Positions 18,309-26,135 of a stretch of DNA of 28,287 bases are shown here, piece after piece; the stretch's first letter is position 1; each line of letters begins with the position of its first letter. Source of the stretch: UMGS1840 sp964537245 (GTDB taxonomy: Bacteria; Bacillota; Clostridia; UMGS1840); contig CAZHZL010000035.1 of NCBI GenBank assembly GCA_964537245.1, positions 1-28,287 of the forward strand, read 5' to 3'. A model generated the notes under the pieces. It was not told where the DNA came from. It was given only the letters and a program-made list of their open reading frames with translations, and ran no database searches. The position numbers were made by a program, and so were the translations under genes.

Positions 18309-19370
18309 ATGGAAATAAAAAATCCGTCAAAAGAAGAGCTGGGAATGCTTGATGAACTTATTACCGGAGTATTTATGATTAATACGCCCGATGAAAGTAT
18401 GGCAAAGTGGTTCAGAGTGCTTTTAGGTGAAGATAATCTGAAGCACATCAACTGCGTATACAAGGAAGGAAAACCTGTTACTGCAGTGAATTGGTATTCT
18501 TCAAGTATAAAAAGCGAGGATTCAATAATCACAGTCGGAAGCATAGGTGCTGTTTGCTGTGATGAAAATGAAAGAGGAAATGGTTATGCGGATGCACTTC
18601 TGAAGCATTCGTTTGGGCAGATGAAGAACGAGGGGATAGCTGTATGTCTTATTTCGGGAAGAAGGGGACTTTATTTTAAAAATGATGCTTTTGTTACCGG
18701 GAAAGAGTATAAGTTCACATTTTCCAAAAAAGAAAAAAGCGATAAAGTGTGTCATATCACAGGTGACAAAACATACCAATATGCTGACATAGTATATAAA
18801 TTTCAAAGCTTAAAGGAAAATAGATTTATACGCTCCTTTGAGCATACCGAAAAGCTTTTGAAGGGCTTCGGAAGTAGCCATCACAGATGTGTTTGTGAGC
18901 TTTTTTATACTGATGAAGGGTATGTTGTTGTGGAAATTAATAAGAATGAAAAAAGTGAAACTGATGTATTTTATGTTATTGAATATGGCGGTGAAGGTGT
19001 AAAAGAAATTTTAAAACATATATGCTTTGTAACAAATAAAAAGCTTATGGGAAAGATAGAATTTTTTGATAAAGCTATGCAAAGTCAGATAGAAGATAAA
19101 GAGGAGTGCAATCTCAACGGAACTGTAAAAATAATTAATCCTGAATTGTTGTTTAAGCAACTGAAATTTACATTTCAAAGAGCAGGTATAAATAATATAA
19201 GCATAAAGGAAAAAGACGGTAAATATATAATTTCGGCAGACGGTGAAAGCCGTTCTGTTGATTTAGCAGAGTTGCACAGCCTGGTATTTGAGGGGGTTAA
19301 TGCACCTGAATTTCTGAAAAATGTATTTCCGATTCATATGCCACTGATAGACAGCATGGACTTCATATAA
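18309..19370 (+). CDS. GNAT family N-acetyltransferase with C-terminal sterol-carrier-like domain
   Basis: ATG at 18309 is preferred to GTG at 18300, because GAGGAG (18295-18300) runs into that GTG. The product is 353 residues and cytoplasmic. Residues about 1-145 have a GNAT fold: 'SIGAVCCDENERGNGYADALL' contains the acetyl-CoA pyrophosphate-binding R/Q-x-x-G-x-G/A signature ('ERGNGYA'), and 'GLYFKNDAF' is the usual strand-6 region. Residues about 265-345 resemble the SCP2-like C-terminal part of Eis-type multidomain acetyltransferases. The substrate is unknown. In this locus an amino sugar is plausible, but small-molecule detoxification is the commoner role of the family. It lies 20 bases after the beta-helix gene and 16 bases before the amidohydrolase. 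Confidence 0.72.
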   Translation: MEIKNPSKEELGMLDELITGVFMINTPDESMAKWFRVLLGEDNLKHINCVYKEGKPVTAVNWYSSSIKSEDSIITVGSIGAVCCDENERGNGYADALLKHSFGQMKNEGIAVCLISGRRGLYFKNDAFVTGKEYKFTFSKKEKSDKVCHITGDKTYQYADIVYKFQSLKENRFIRSFEHTEKLLKGFGSSHHRCVCELFYTDEGYVVVEINKNEKSETDVFYVIEYGGEGVKEILKHICFVTNKKLMGKIEFFDKAMQSQIEDKEECNLNGTVKIINPELLFKQLKFTFQRAGINNISIKEKDGKYIISADGESRSVDLAELHSLVFEGVNAPEFLKNVFPIHMPLIDSMDFI

Positions 19371-19386
19371 GGAAGGAGCGTAATCT

Positions 19387-20415
19387 GTGAAAATCATTGA
19401 CACTCATATGCACTTCGGAGAATGTGACAATATTATGGATTCAGTACATCGGTACGACGATATAATTAAAAGATATAATTACGACAAAATAGTTGCGGTA
19501 AGTCTTCCGTACTGTTCGAAGAATAATTATCAGCTTGATGAGAGTTCGAATATATGTGCATTGTTTATTAAAGAGGTGCTAAAACCAAAGGCATATGCCT
19601 ATGCGGGAATTATGCACTATGAAAACGAAACAGCAGAAAGTATACTTAAGCAGGCAAAAAAACTCATCTCTATGGGATTTGATGGTTTTAAAAGTTTAGA
19701 GGGAAAGCCGAATATCAGAAAAATTACCGGTATTCCTCTTGATGACGATATATATAATCTGTTTTTTGATTATATAGAGAAAAATCAAATACCGTATCTT
19801 ATTCATGTGGGTGATATTGATAAATTATTCCATCCGGAGTCTCTTCCTCAGGAGTATATCGATGCCGGCTGTTATTACGATGAAACAAATAAAACAAACG
19901 GCGAGCTTTGGGCGGAAGCGGAAGGTATACTTAAAAAATTTCCCGCAATGAACCTTATATTTGCACATTTTATGTTTAAAGCAGATGATATTGATTATTG
20001 CACAAGGATAATGGAGACTTATCCGAATGTAAAATTTGATATTGTTCCGCATCCTGATATGTTTACCGAATTTTCGACCTCTATAGATGAATGGAGAGGA
20101 TTTTTTATAAAATATGCAGACAGAATTATCTACGGGACAGACTTCTATGATTCATATCTTACCGAACATTCCGATACAATGGTGTATACCATAAGAAGAT
20201 TCCTTGAGGAAGACGGAGAAATGCATATGTGGAACAGAGATATAAAGGCAATTTCCCTTGAAAAAAATGTTTTAGAAAAAATTTATTATAAAAATGCTGA
20301 AAAAATGCTCGGAGATACACCAAAACCCATAAATAAAAAAATGCTTGCCGAAGAATGTGAAAGAATAAAGGAAAACAGCAATGCGATGTATATAGCAAAG
20401 TATTTAAAAAAATAA
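19387..20415 (+). CDS. Amidohydrolase family (amidohydrolase_2-like TIM-barrel metal hydrolase)
   Basis: This 342-residue protein starts at GTG 19387 with GGAAGGAG upstream. It opens with the metal-binding pair H7/H9 in 'IDTHMHFG' on strand 1. Other expected ligands are H140 ('IHVGD'), H194 ('FAHFM') and D252 ('GTDFYD'). This order fits the amidohydrolase superfamily, Pfam amidohydrolase_2 type, which includes lactonases, decarboxylases and amide hydrolases. There is no signal peptide, so it acts in the cytoplasm. Lying between a GNAT and a GH2-family gene in a glycan locus, it could open a sugar lactone or remove an acyl group, but nothing visible fixes the substrate. The last ~40 residues are helical. 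Confidence 0.75.
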   Translation: MKIIDTHMHFGECDNIMDSVHRYDDIIKRYNYDKIVAVSLPYCSKNNYQLDESSNICALFIKEVLKPKAYAYAGIMHYENETAESILKQAKKLISMGFDGFKSLEGKPNIRKITGIPLDDDIYNLFFDYIEKNQIPYLIHVGDIDKLFHPESLPQEYIDAGCYYDETNKTNGELWAEAEGILKKFPAMNLIFAHFMFKADDIDYCTRIMETYPNVKFDIVPHPDMFTEFSTSIDEWRGFFIKYADRIIYGTDFYDSYLTEHSDTMVYTIRRFLEEDGEMHMWNRDIKAISLEKNVLEKIYYKNAEKMLGDTPKPINKKMLAEECERIKENSNAMYIAKYLKK

Positions 20416-20446
20416 CTGAGAATTTTTGTGGAATGGAGTGATTTTT

Positions 20447-23218
20447 ATGAATGATGTTTTTAGTGATATTGCGACAAAGGGAATCGGAGGAAGAGCAGAA
20501 CTTTTAACTCAAAACAAGCCCCCGAAGATTGAGAAAAAAATCAGCAGACTTACGGAGAGTAAGTCTGCTGCCATAGAAACAAAAGAAAAAATTTCAACAA
20601 AGGAAGAACTTTCAAAAGAGCTTGCGAATATGAGAGAAAAATACAAAAAGTATTTAAAGGATTTTGCGCCTTCCTTTGAGAGTGTAAACAGCAGAATTTA
20701 TTTAGAAGAATTTAACAGAGACGGCAGTAAAGTAAAAATTCCGGACTACGGCGGCCCAATAGGTTATGCTAAAAAGACATATGAAACCGAGTTTGTGCTT
20801 GACTCAAAAAATCCTGAAAAAGCTTATTATATCTGTTTTAAAGGAGCTGACTACATAGCTTATGTATATATAAATGATGTATGCGTAGGAAGTCATGAGG
20901 GATTTTTCTCACCGTTTGAGTTTAATATAGACAACAGTATTGTTGAGGGAACAAACAAGCTTAAAATTGATTTGTACAATGATTATCCTTACGGTTGGGG
21001 TGCAGATGGAGATAAGCTTTATGCGGCAACAGGTCTGGGATGGGATGATCCGCAGGAAGGATGGCATCACTGTCCTCCCGGTATGGGAATATATGACAGC
21101 GTGTATGTTGAAGAAAGAAACAGACTCAGTATTCACAATATTTTTGTGAGGGAAAATGAGGTATGGGTTGAGGTATTAAATGATGATTACATTGCGAAGA
21201 ATGTTGAGTTTAATATTTCAATATACGGACAGAATTTCAGGGAAACAGTTATAGAGAATTTCAGATATACTCCGAGTACAATGCAGACAGTAGGCCTGGG
21301 AGACAGCCTGGGAGAAGCTGTATACGGTGATACTCTGGGGAAAGGAATACCAATACCTGCGAAAAAGGGGATAAATGTTTATAAAATTCCGTTTAAAATT
21401 GAAAAACCGAAAATCTGGACTCCTGACGAACCGAATCTGTATCAGATTCATATAGAGATATCTGAAAACAGTATTGTGACCGATAAAAAAGCAAGGCAGT
21501 TTGGAATACGTACATTTACTCAGGATGTTGAAAGCTCTCCAAAAGGTATGTTCTATCTTAATAATGAAAAAATACGCCTGAGAGGTGCAAATACTATGGG
21601 CTTTGAACAGCAGGATGTATTAAGGGGGGATACAGAGCAGCTTATAGATGATATATTGCTTGCAAAGCTTTGTAATATGAATTTCTTCAGACTTACACAG
21701 CGTCCTGTACAGGATAAGGTATATGAATATTGTGATAAGCTCGGATTCTTAACGCAGACGGATTTGCCGCTTTTTGGCTGTATGAGAAGAACAAAGCTTG
21801 CCGAGGGAATACGTCAGGCTGAGGAAATGGAAAAAATCGTAAGAAATCATCCGTGTAATATATTGGTGACATATATAAATGAGCCGTTCCCGAATGCATA
21901 TAATATGCCGCACAGATTTTTTGAAAGAGCTGAACTGGAACGCTTTTTTGACTGCTGTGATATTGCTGTACATCTGCATAATCCTGACAGAGTTATAAGG
22001 CATGTCGACGGTGATTATGATCCGCCAAGCAAGACCATGCCGGATAATCATTGCTATCCTATGTGGTACAATGCTCACGGAATAGATATAGGTTTATTAA
22101 ATAAAGGCTATTGGATTCATACAAGACCTGACTGGTATTACGGTTGCGGCGAATTTGGAGCAGAGGGACTTGATTTTTATGATGTTATGAAGAATGACTA
22201 TCCGTCCGAGTGGATGAAAGAGCCTTTTCATCCGAATAATATAATCGGAGCACAGACAGGCAGATTCTATCATTTCTTTTTTGATAAGGGAGACAATGCT
22301 GAGGATTGGATTAAAAAAAGTCAGGCACATCAAGCGTTTGCAACCAAAATAATGACAGAAGCCTTCAGAAGAAACTCTGATATGATATCGCAGGCAATAC
22401 ATTTATATATAGACGCATGGCCTGCAGGCTGGATGAAAACAATAATGGATTGCAAAAGAAATCCGAAACCGGCATACTTTGCTTACAGAAATGCACTTGA
22501 GCCTGTTATGCTTTCACTAAGAACAGACAGATATACATATTTTGAAGGTGAAACGGTAAGTATTGAATGTTTTGTGTGCAACGACACCAATAAATCAGGC
22601 GATTATAAGGTTGTATATGAAATGAACAAGCTATCGGCAGAGGAAAATGTATTTGTAAAAGCCTGCGATACAGTGTATGTGTCAAACGCTGAGTTTGTCA
22701 TTGATAAAGTAAATATAAGAGAGAAGTTTTTTGTAAAAGCTATTTTATTAAATGATAAAGATGAGGTAATTACATACAATACGGCAGAGATTGAGGTTTT
22801 TGAAAAACAAGCTGAAGTAAACAACACTGAAAATGAAATCATTTATAATCTTCTTCCGGGAGAATATGAAATTGCAGGAGAGACAGTAAAGGTAAAGCCA
22901 TGTGGAATGTTACCGGTACATTTTGTGAGCAGAAAAACAAATCACAAAGCAGTAGAGCGATTTTACGAAAAGGATTTTTCGTATTGGTACGATAAAGAAA
23001 CGGATATGATTAAGCCGATACTGTATAATACCTTTGAAGCGGAAGGGTTTACTCCGATTTTAATAAGCGGCAACAAAAATGAAAAAGGCGAATGGTCAGA
23101 AGTCCTCGCATGCGCTGAAAAAATCTATAACGGTAAAAGGTATATCATATGTAATGTTGATTTGCGTACAGAAAATCCGATTGCTTATATGTTCAAAAAT
23201 GAACTTATGAAGCTGTAA
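20447..23218 (+). CDS. Glycoside hydrolase family 2-like enzyme, cytoplasmic
   Basis: ATG at 20447 has TGGAGTG (20434-20440) upstream; an earlier in-frame TTG (20426) lacks such a site. The product is 923 residues with no signal peptide. An N-terminal Lys/Glu-rich helical extension of about 80 residues is unusual for the family. A jelly-roll sugar-binding domain (about 95-230, 'YINDVCVGSHEGFFSPFEFN') and an Ig-like domain (to about 355) follow. The TIM barrel begins at 'GMFYLNNEKIRLRGANTMG'. The likely acid/base is E479 in 'YINEPF' and the nucleophile E569 in 'CGEFGAEGLD'; both sit in the usual GH2 contexts. A beta-rich C-terminal region follows from about 690. GH2 covers galactosidase, glucuronidase and mannosidase activities; the sequence does not tell me which. 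Confidence 0.8.
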   Translation: MNDVFSDIATKGIGGRAELLTQNKPPKIEKKISRLTESKSAAIETKEKISTKEELSKELANMREKYKKYLKDFAPSFESVNSRIYLEEFNRDGSKVKIPDYGGPIGYAKKTYETEFVLDSKNPEKAYYICFKGADYIAYVYINDVCVGSHEGFFSPFEFNIDNSIVEGTNKLKIDLYNDYPYGWGADGDKLYAATGLGWDDPQEGWHHCPPGMGIYDSVYVEERNRLSIHNIFVRENEVWVEVLNDDYIAKNVEFNISIYGQNFRETVIENFRYTPSTMQTVGLGDSLGEAVYGDTLGKGIPIPAKKGINVYKIPFKIEKPKIWTPDEPNLYQIHIEISENSIVTDKKARQFGIRTFTQDVESSPKGMFYLNNEKIRLRGANTMGFEQQDVLRGDTEQLIDDILLAKLCNMNFFRLTQRPVQDKVYEYCDKLGFLTQTDLPLFGCMRRTKLAEGIRQAEEMEKIVRNHPCNILVTYINEPFPNAYNMPHRFFERAELERFFDCCDIAVHLHNPDRVIRHVDGDYDPPSKTMPDNHCYPMWYNAHGIDIGLLNKGYWIHTRPDWYYGCGEFGAEGLDFYDVMKNDYPSEWMKEPFHPNNIIGAQTGRFYHFFFDKGDNAEDWIKKSQAHQAFATKIMTEAFRRNSDMISQAIHLYIDAWPAGWMKTIMDCKRNPKPAYFAYRNALEPVMLSLRTDRYTYFEGETVSIECFVCNDTNKSGDYKVVYEMNKLSAEENVFVKACDTVYVSNAEFVIDKVNIREKFFVKAILLNDKDEVITYNTAEIEVFEKQAEVNNTENEIIYNLLPGEYEIAGETVKVKPCGMLPVHFVSRKTNHKAVERFYEKDFSYWYDKETDMIKPILYNTFEAEGFTPILISGNKNEKGEWSEVLACAEKIYNGKRYIICNVDLRTENPIAYMFKNELMKL

Positions 23219-23255
23219 TACAAATTAAATATATAAAAAAGAACTGGTGATATAA

Positions 23256-24394
23256 ATGAATTTTGGTAAACTTAAAAACTGTATGGATGACTTTGTACGA
23301 AAATATAATACCCTCGGAGTAGATTGTATTGTCTATCGGGACCATAAAATACTTTTCAGGTATTATACGGGAATGAGTGATATTGAGAATAATAAAAAAT
23401 GGATGGTAATGAACTTTACCTGATTTTTTCAATGACAAAAATGCTTACATGAACTGCCGCACTGCAGCTTTTTGAGCAGGGGAAGTATATGTTAAAAGAT
23501 CCTTTATCGAAATATATGCCTGAATTTGAAAAAATGAAAATTTTGTCTGATGAACCGAATGGAAAAACTGACTGCGTGATATATGCAAAAAATCAAATTA
23601 CAATTAAAGATTTATTTACAATGAGCGCAGGTCTTGACTATGAGCTGAATGATGAGGCTATAAGAGGTGCACTCGATGAAGGTAAAAAAAGTACAAGAGA
23701 GCTTGTGGGAGCAATGTCTGAAAAAGTATTGGGCTTTGAGCCGGGGACAAGCTTCAGATACAGTCTTTGTCACGATGTTCTTGGTGCATTGATAGAAGTA
23801 TGGTCAGGTGAAAAACTTGGGGAATATATGAAAAAAAATATTTTTGAACCTCTTAATATGAAAAACATATTTTTTGGAGTTCCAAAGGATGAAGACAAGC
23901 TTTCAAAAATGGCTGCAAGATATGTTTTTGACGAAAACGGAAAGCTGAAAAGATTACCGTTGGGATGTGTATATAATCTTACCGAGGATTATGAAAGCGG
24001 CGGTGCCGGTCTTACATCCTGCACGGAGGACTATGCTGTTTTTCTTGATGCTCTTGCTTGCGGGGGAGTTGGCAAAAACGGTAAAAGAATTTTAACTTCA
24101 GAAACAGTTGAGCTTATGGGAACAAACCATCTGAAAGGCAAACCGCTTGACGATTTTTATCAGTTAAGGCAAGGATACGGTTACGGATTGGGAGTTCGTA
24201 CTCATGTTGATAAGGATGTAAGCGGTTCTTTAAGCCCTGTCGGAGAATTTGGATGGGACGGTTCTGCCGGTGCATTTTCAATGGTTGATACGAAAAATAA
24301 GATTTCACTTACATATTTTCAGCATAATCATAGTTGGGATATCAAAATTCAAAATGAAATGCGCAATGCTTTATATGAGTGCATTGATTTATAG
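23256..24394 (+). pseudogene. Serine hydrolase (EstB / class C beta-lactamase-like), disrupted by frameshift and stop
   Basis: A beta-lactamase-fold serine hydrolase is encoded in two frames. The N-terminal frame (23256-23420) reads 'MNFGKLKNCMDDFVRKYNT' to 'MSDIENNKK', then leaves frame in a run of six A (23394-23399); seven A would restore it. The second frame then gives 'DGNELYLIFSMTKMLT', an in-frame TGA at 23450-23452, and 'TAALQLFEQGKY', open to 24394. The SxxK nucleophile motif is S-M-T-K (Ser codon 23429-23431), so the damage surrounds the active site. 'FRYSLCHDVLG' matches the Tyr motif, and 'FGWDGSAG' the third motif of EstB-like esterases. A fragment starting at ATG 23489 would lack the nucleophile. 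In its intact form it would be a cytoplasmic esterase, perhaps deacylating the glycan. Assembly error is possible. Confidence 0.8.
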
Positions 24395-24434
24395 AATCAG
24401 AATGAAGTAATTTTTATACTATTAAGGAGAATCA

Positions 24435-26039
24435 ATGATGGAAAAAATGTTAGGAGTTATGATTGATTGTTCGAGAAATGCAGTCATGAATGTAAATTCC
24501 GTAAAAAAATACGCTTCAATTATAAGGAAAATGGGATATAATACCCTTATGTTATATACTGAAGATACATATGAGGTTAATAATCAGCCCTATTTTGGAT
24601 ATTTAAGAGGAAGATATACTAAGAGAGAAATAAAGGAGCTTGATGCTTATTGCAACGAAATTGGTATTGAGCTTATTCCCTGCATCCAGACTCTTGCACA
24701 TCTTAATGCAATATTCAGATGGCAGGAATATATGGAAATAAGAGATTGCGACGATATCCTTCTTTGCGGAAATGATGATACATATAAGCTGATAGAGGAT
24801 ATGTTTGAAACGATTTCAGAATGTTTTTCAACTAAAAAAATACACATTGGTATGGATGAGGCATATAAGGTAGGTCTTGGGCAATATAGAAATCTTTATG
24901 GCGAAAATAACAGATTTGATATAATAAATACGCATCTTCATAAGGTTTGTGATATTGCAAAAAAATATGATTTTGAAGCTATGATATGGAGTGATATGTT
25001 CTGCAAGCTCGCTCTTAATGTAGAATCGCAATATGAATCAGGAGATTTATCATTGATAAAGGAAAAGGCAAATCTTCCTGACAATGTTTCTCTTGTTTAT
25101 TGGGATTATTATAGCACCGATTATGAGCGTTATGCAAGTAATATAAAAACAAATAAGGCTTTTGGTAAAAAAGTTTATTTTGCGGGTGGTGCATGGACAT
25201 GGAAAGGGTTTGCACCTGATAATGAGTTTAGTTTGAAGTCAACCAACCCCGCTGTTCGTGCATGCAATGACCATGGTGTTGATGGAATGTTTTTCACATT
25301 ATGGGGAGATGACGGAAACGAATGTTCAAAATTCTCTGTTCTTCCGTCTCTCATGTATGCTGCTGAAATTTCAAAAGGCAATTATGATACAGACAGCATA
25401 AAGAAAAAGTTTTTTGAAATTGTCGGTGCTGATTTTGATACATTTATGTTACTTGATAAAATAGATAAAATCGGCGGAAAACATGGTGATACTTTTGCTG
25501 CTTGCCCAAATAAACATATTTTATATAACGATTTATTTTTGGGAATAAATGACGGTGTATGTTCTAAGGAGGATGAAAAATATTTTGAAAATCTTGCTTG
25601 CGAATTAAAGAATGTGAAAGGAAAAGGGGAGTATGAATATCTCTTTGATACTTTGCAAAAATTAAGTGAGATTTTAGCTTTAAAGGTAAATTTAGGCAAT
25701 GACACCCGAAAAGCCTATAAGGAAAATAACTTGGATTTATTTAAAACACTTGTTGAAAAATATGATACTCTGTTGGAAAAATTAAAAGAATTTCATGAGA
25801 TATACAGGTATCAATGGTTTGTGGAAAATAAACCTCATGGGTTTGATGTAACAGATATCCGTATCGGCGGACTTATTCAGAGAATTTTAAGCTCAAAAAA
25901 ACGTATTTGTGAATATTTATCAGGTGAAATTACTCAAATTCCTGAACTTGACGAGGTTATTCTTGGGGAAATGAAGATAAACTTTTGGGGAAGAACAGTT
26001 AGTGTTAATACATTATCTCATAATATCATTTTCCTCTAA
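24435..26039 (+). CDS. GH20-like beta-N-acetylhexosaminidase, cytoplasmic (second copy type)
   Basis: Two ATGs are adjacent (24435, 24438); AAGGAGA at 24424-24430 suits the second slightly better. The ~534-residue protein lacks a signal peptide and starts almost at the barrel: 'GVMIDCSRNAVMNVNSVKKY' is the first strand, and 'YNTLMLYTEDTYEV', 'IELIPCIQTLAHLN' and 'HIGMDEA' follow. The last holds the catalytic Asp-Glu pair (D141-E142 from the first ATG). 'AMIWSDMF', 'LVYWDYYS' and 'GGAWTWKG' supply substrate-site tryptophans. It lacks the N-terminal alpha/beta domain present in the other GH20-like protein here. The C-terminal ~170 residues are helical. Its likely role is exo-release of GlcNAc or GalNAc in the cytoplasm. 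It is the last gene of the plus-strand block. Confidence 0.82.
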   Translation: MMEKMLGVMIDCSRNAVMNVNSVKKYASIIRKMGYNTLMLYTEDTYEVNNQPYFGYLRGRYTKREIKELDAYCNEIGIELIPCIQTLAHLNAIFRWQEYMEIRDCDDILLCGNDDTYKLIEDMFETISECFSTKKIHIGMDEAYKVGLGQYRNLYGENNRFDIINTHLHKVCDIAKKYDFEAMIWSDMFCKLALNVESQYESGDLSLIKEKANLPDNVSLVYWDYYSTDYERYASNIKTNKAFGKKVYFAGGAWTWKGFAPDNEFSLKSTNPAVRACNDHGVDGMFFTLWGDDGNECSKFSVLPSLMYAAEISKGNYDTDSIKKKFFEIVGADFDTFMLLDKIDKIGGKHGDTFAACPNKHILYNDLFLGINDGVCSKEDEKYFENLACELKNVKGKGEYEYLFDTLQKLSEILALKVNLGNDTRKAYKENNLDLFKTLVEKYDTLLEKLKEFHEIYRYQWFVENKPHGFDVTDIRIGGLIQRILSSKKRICEYLSGEITQIPELDEVILGEMKINFWGRTVSVNTLSHNIIFL

Positions 26040-26102
26040 AATTTAGTTTATTAAAAAATGATTGTTAAAAATTATAAATACATTCAACGAGAACTACGAA
26101 GA

Positions 26103-26131
26103 ACCGGCTATCTCATTATGAGATAGCCGGT
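26103..26131. terminator. Perfect 29-base palindrome between converging genes
   Basis: ACCGGCTATCTCAT (26103-26116) and ATGAGATAGCCGGT (26118-26131) are exact reverse complements with one base between them. It lies 63 bases after the plus-strand GH20 stop and 5 bases beyond the stop of the minus-strand primase relic. No strong T tract follows on either strand, but the position fits a bidirectional terminator. Confidence 0.6.
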
Positions 26132-26135
26132 AATA

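Noticed and set aside
23450..23452. In-frame TGA in the esterase-like gene as a selenocysteine or reassigned codon
   Set aside because: A one-base frameshift lies 51 bases upstream, and other genes here use TGG for Trp without in-frame TGA. No selenocysteine-specific hairpin is evident. A decayed gene or a sequencing error is simpler.
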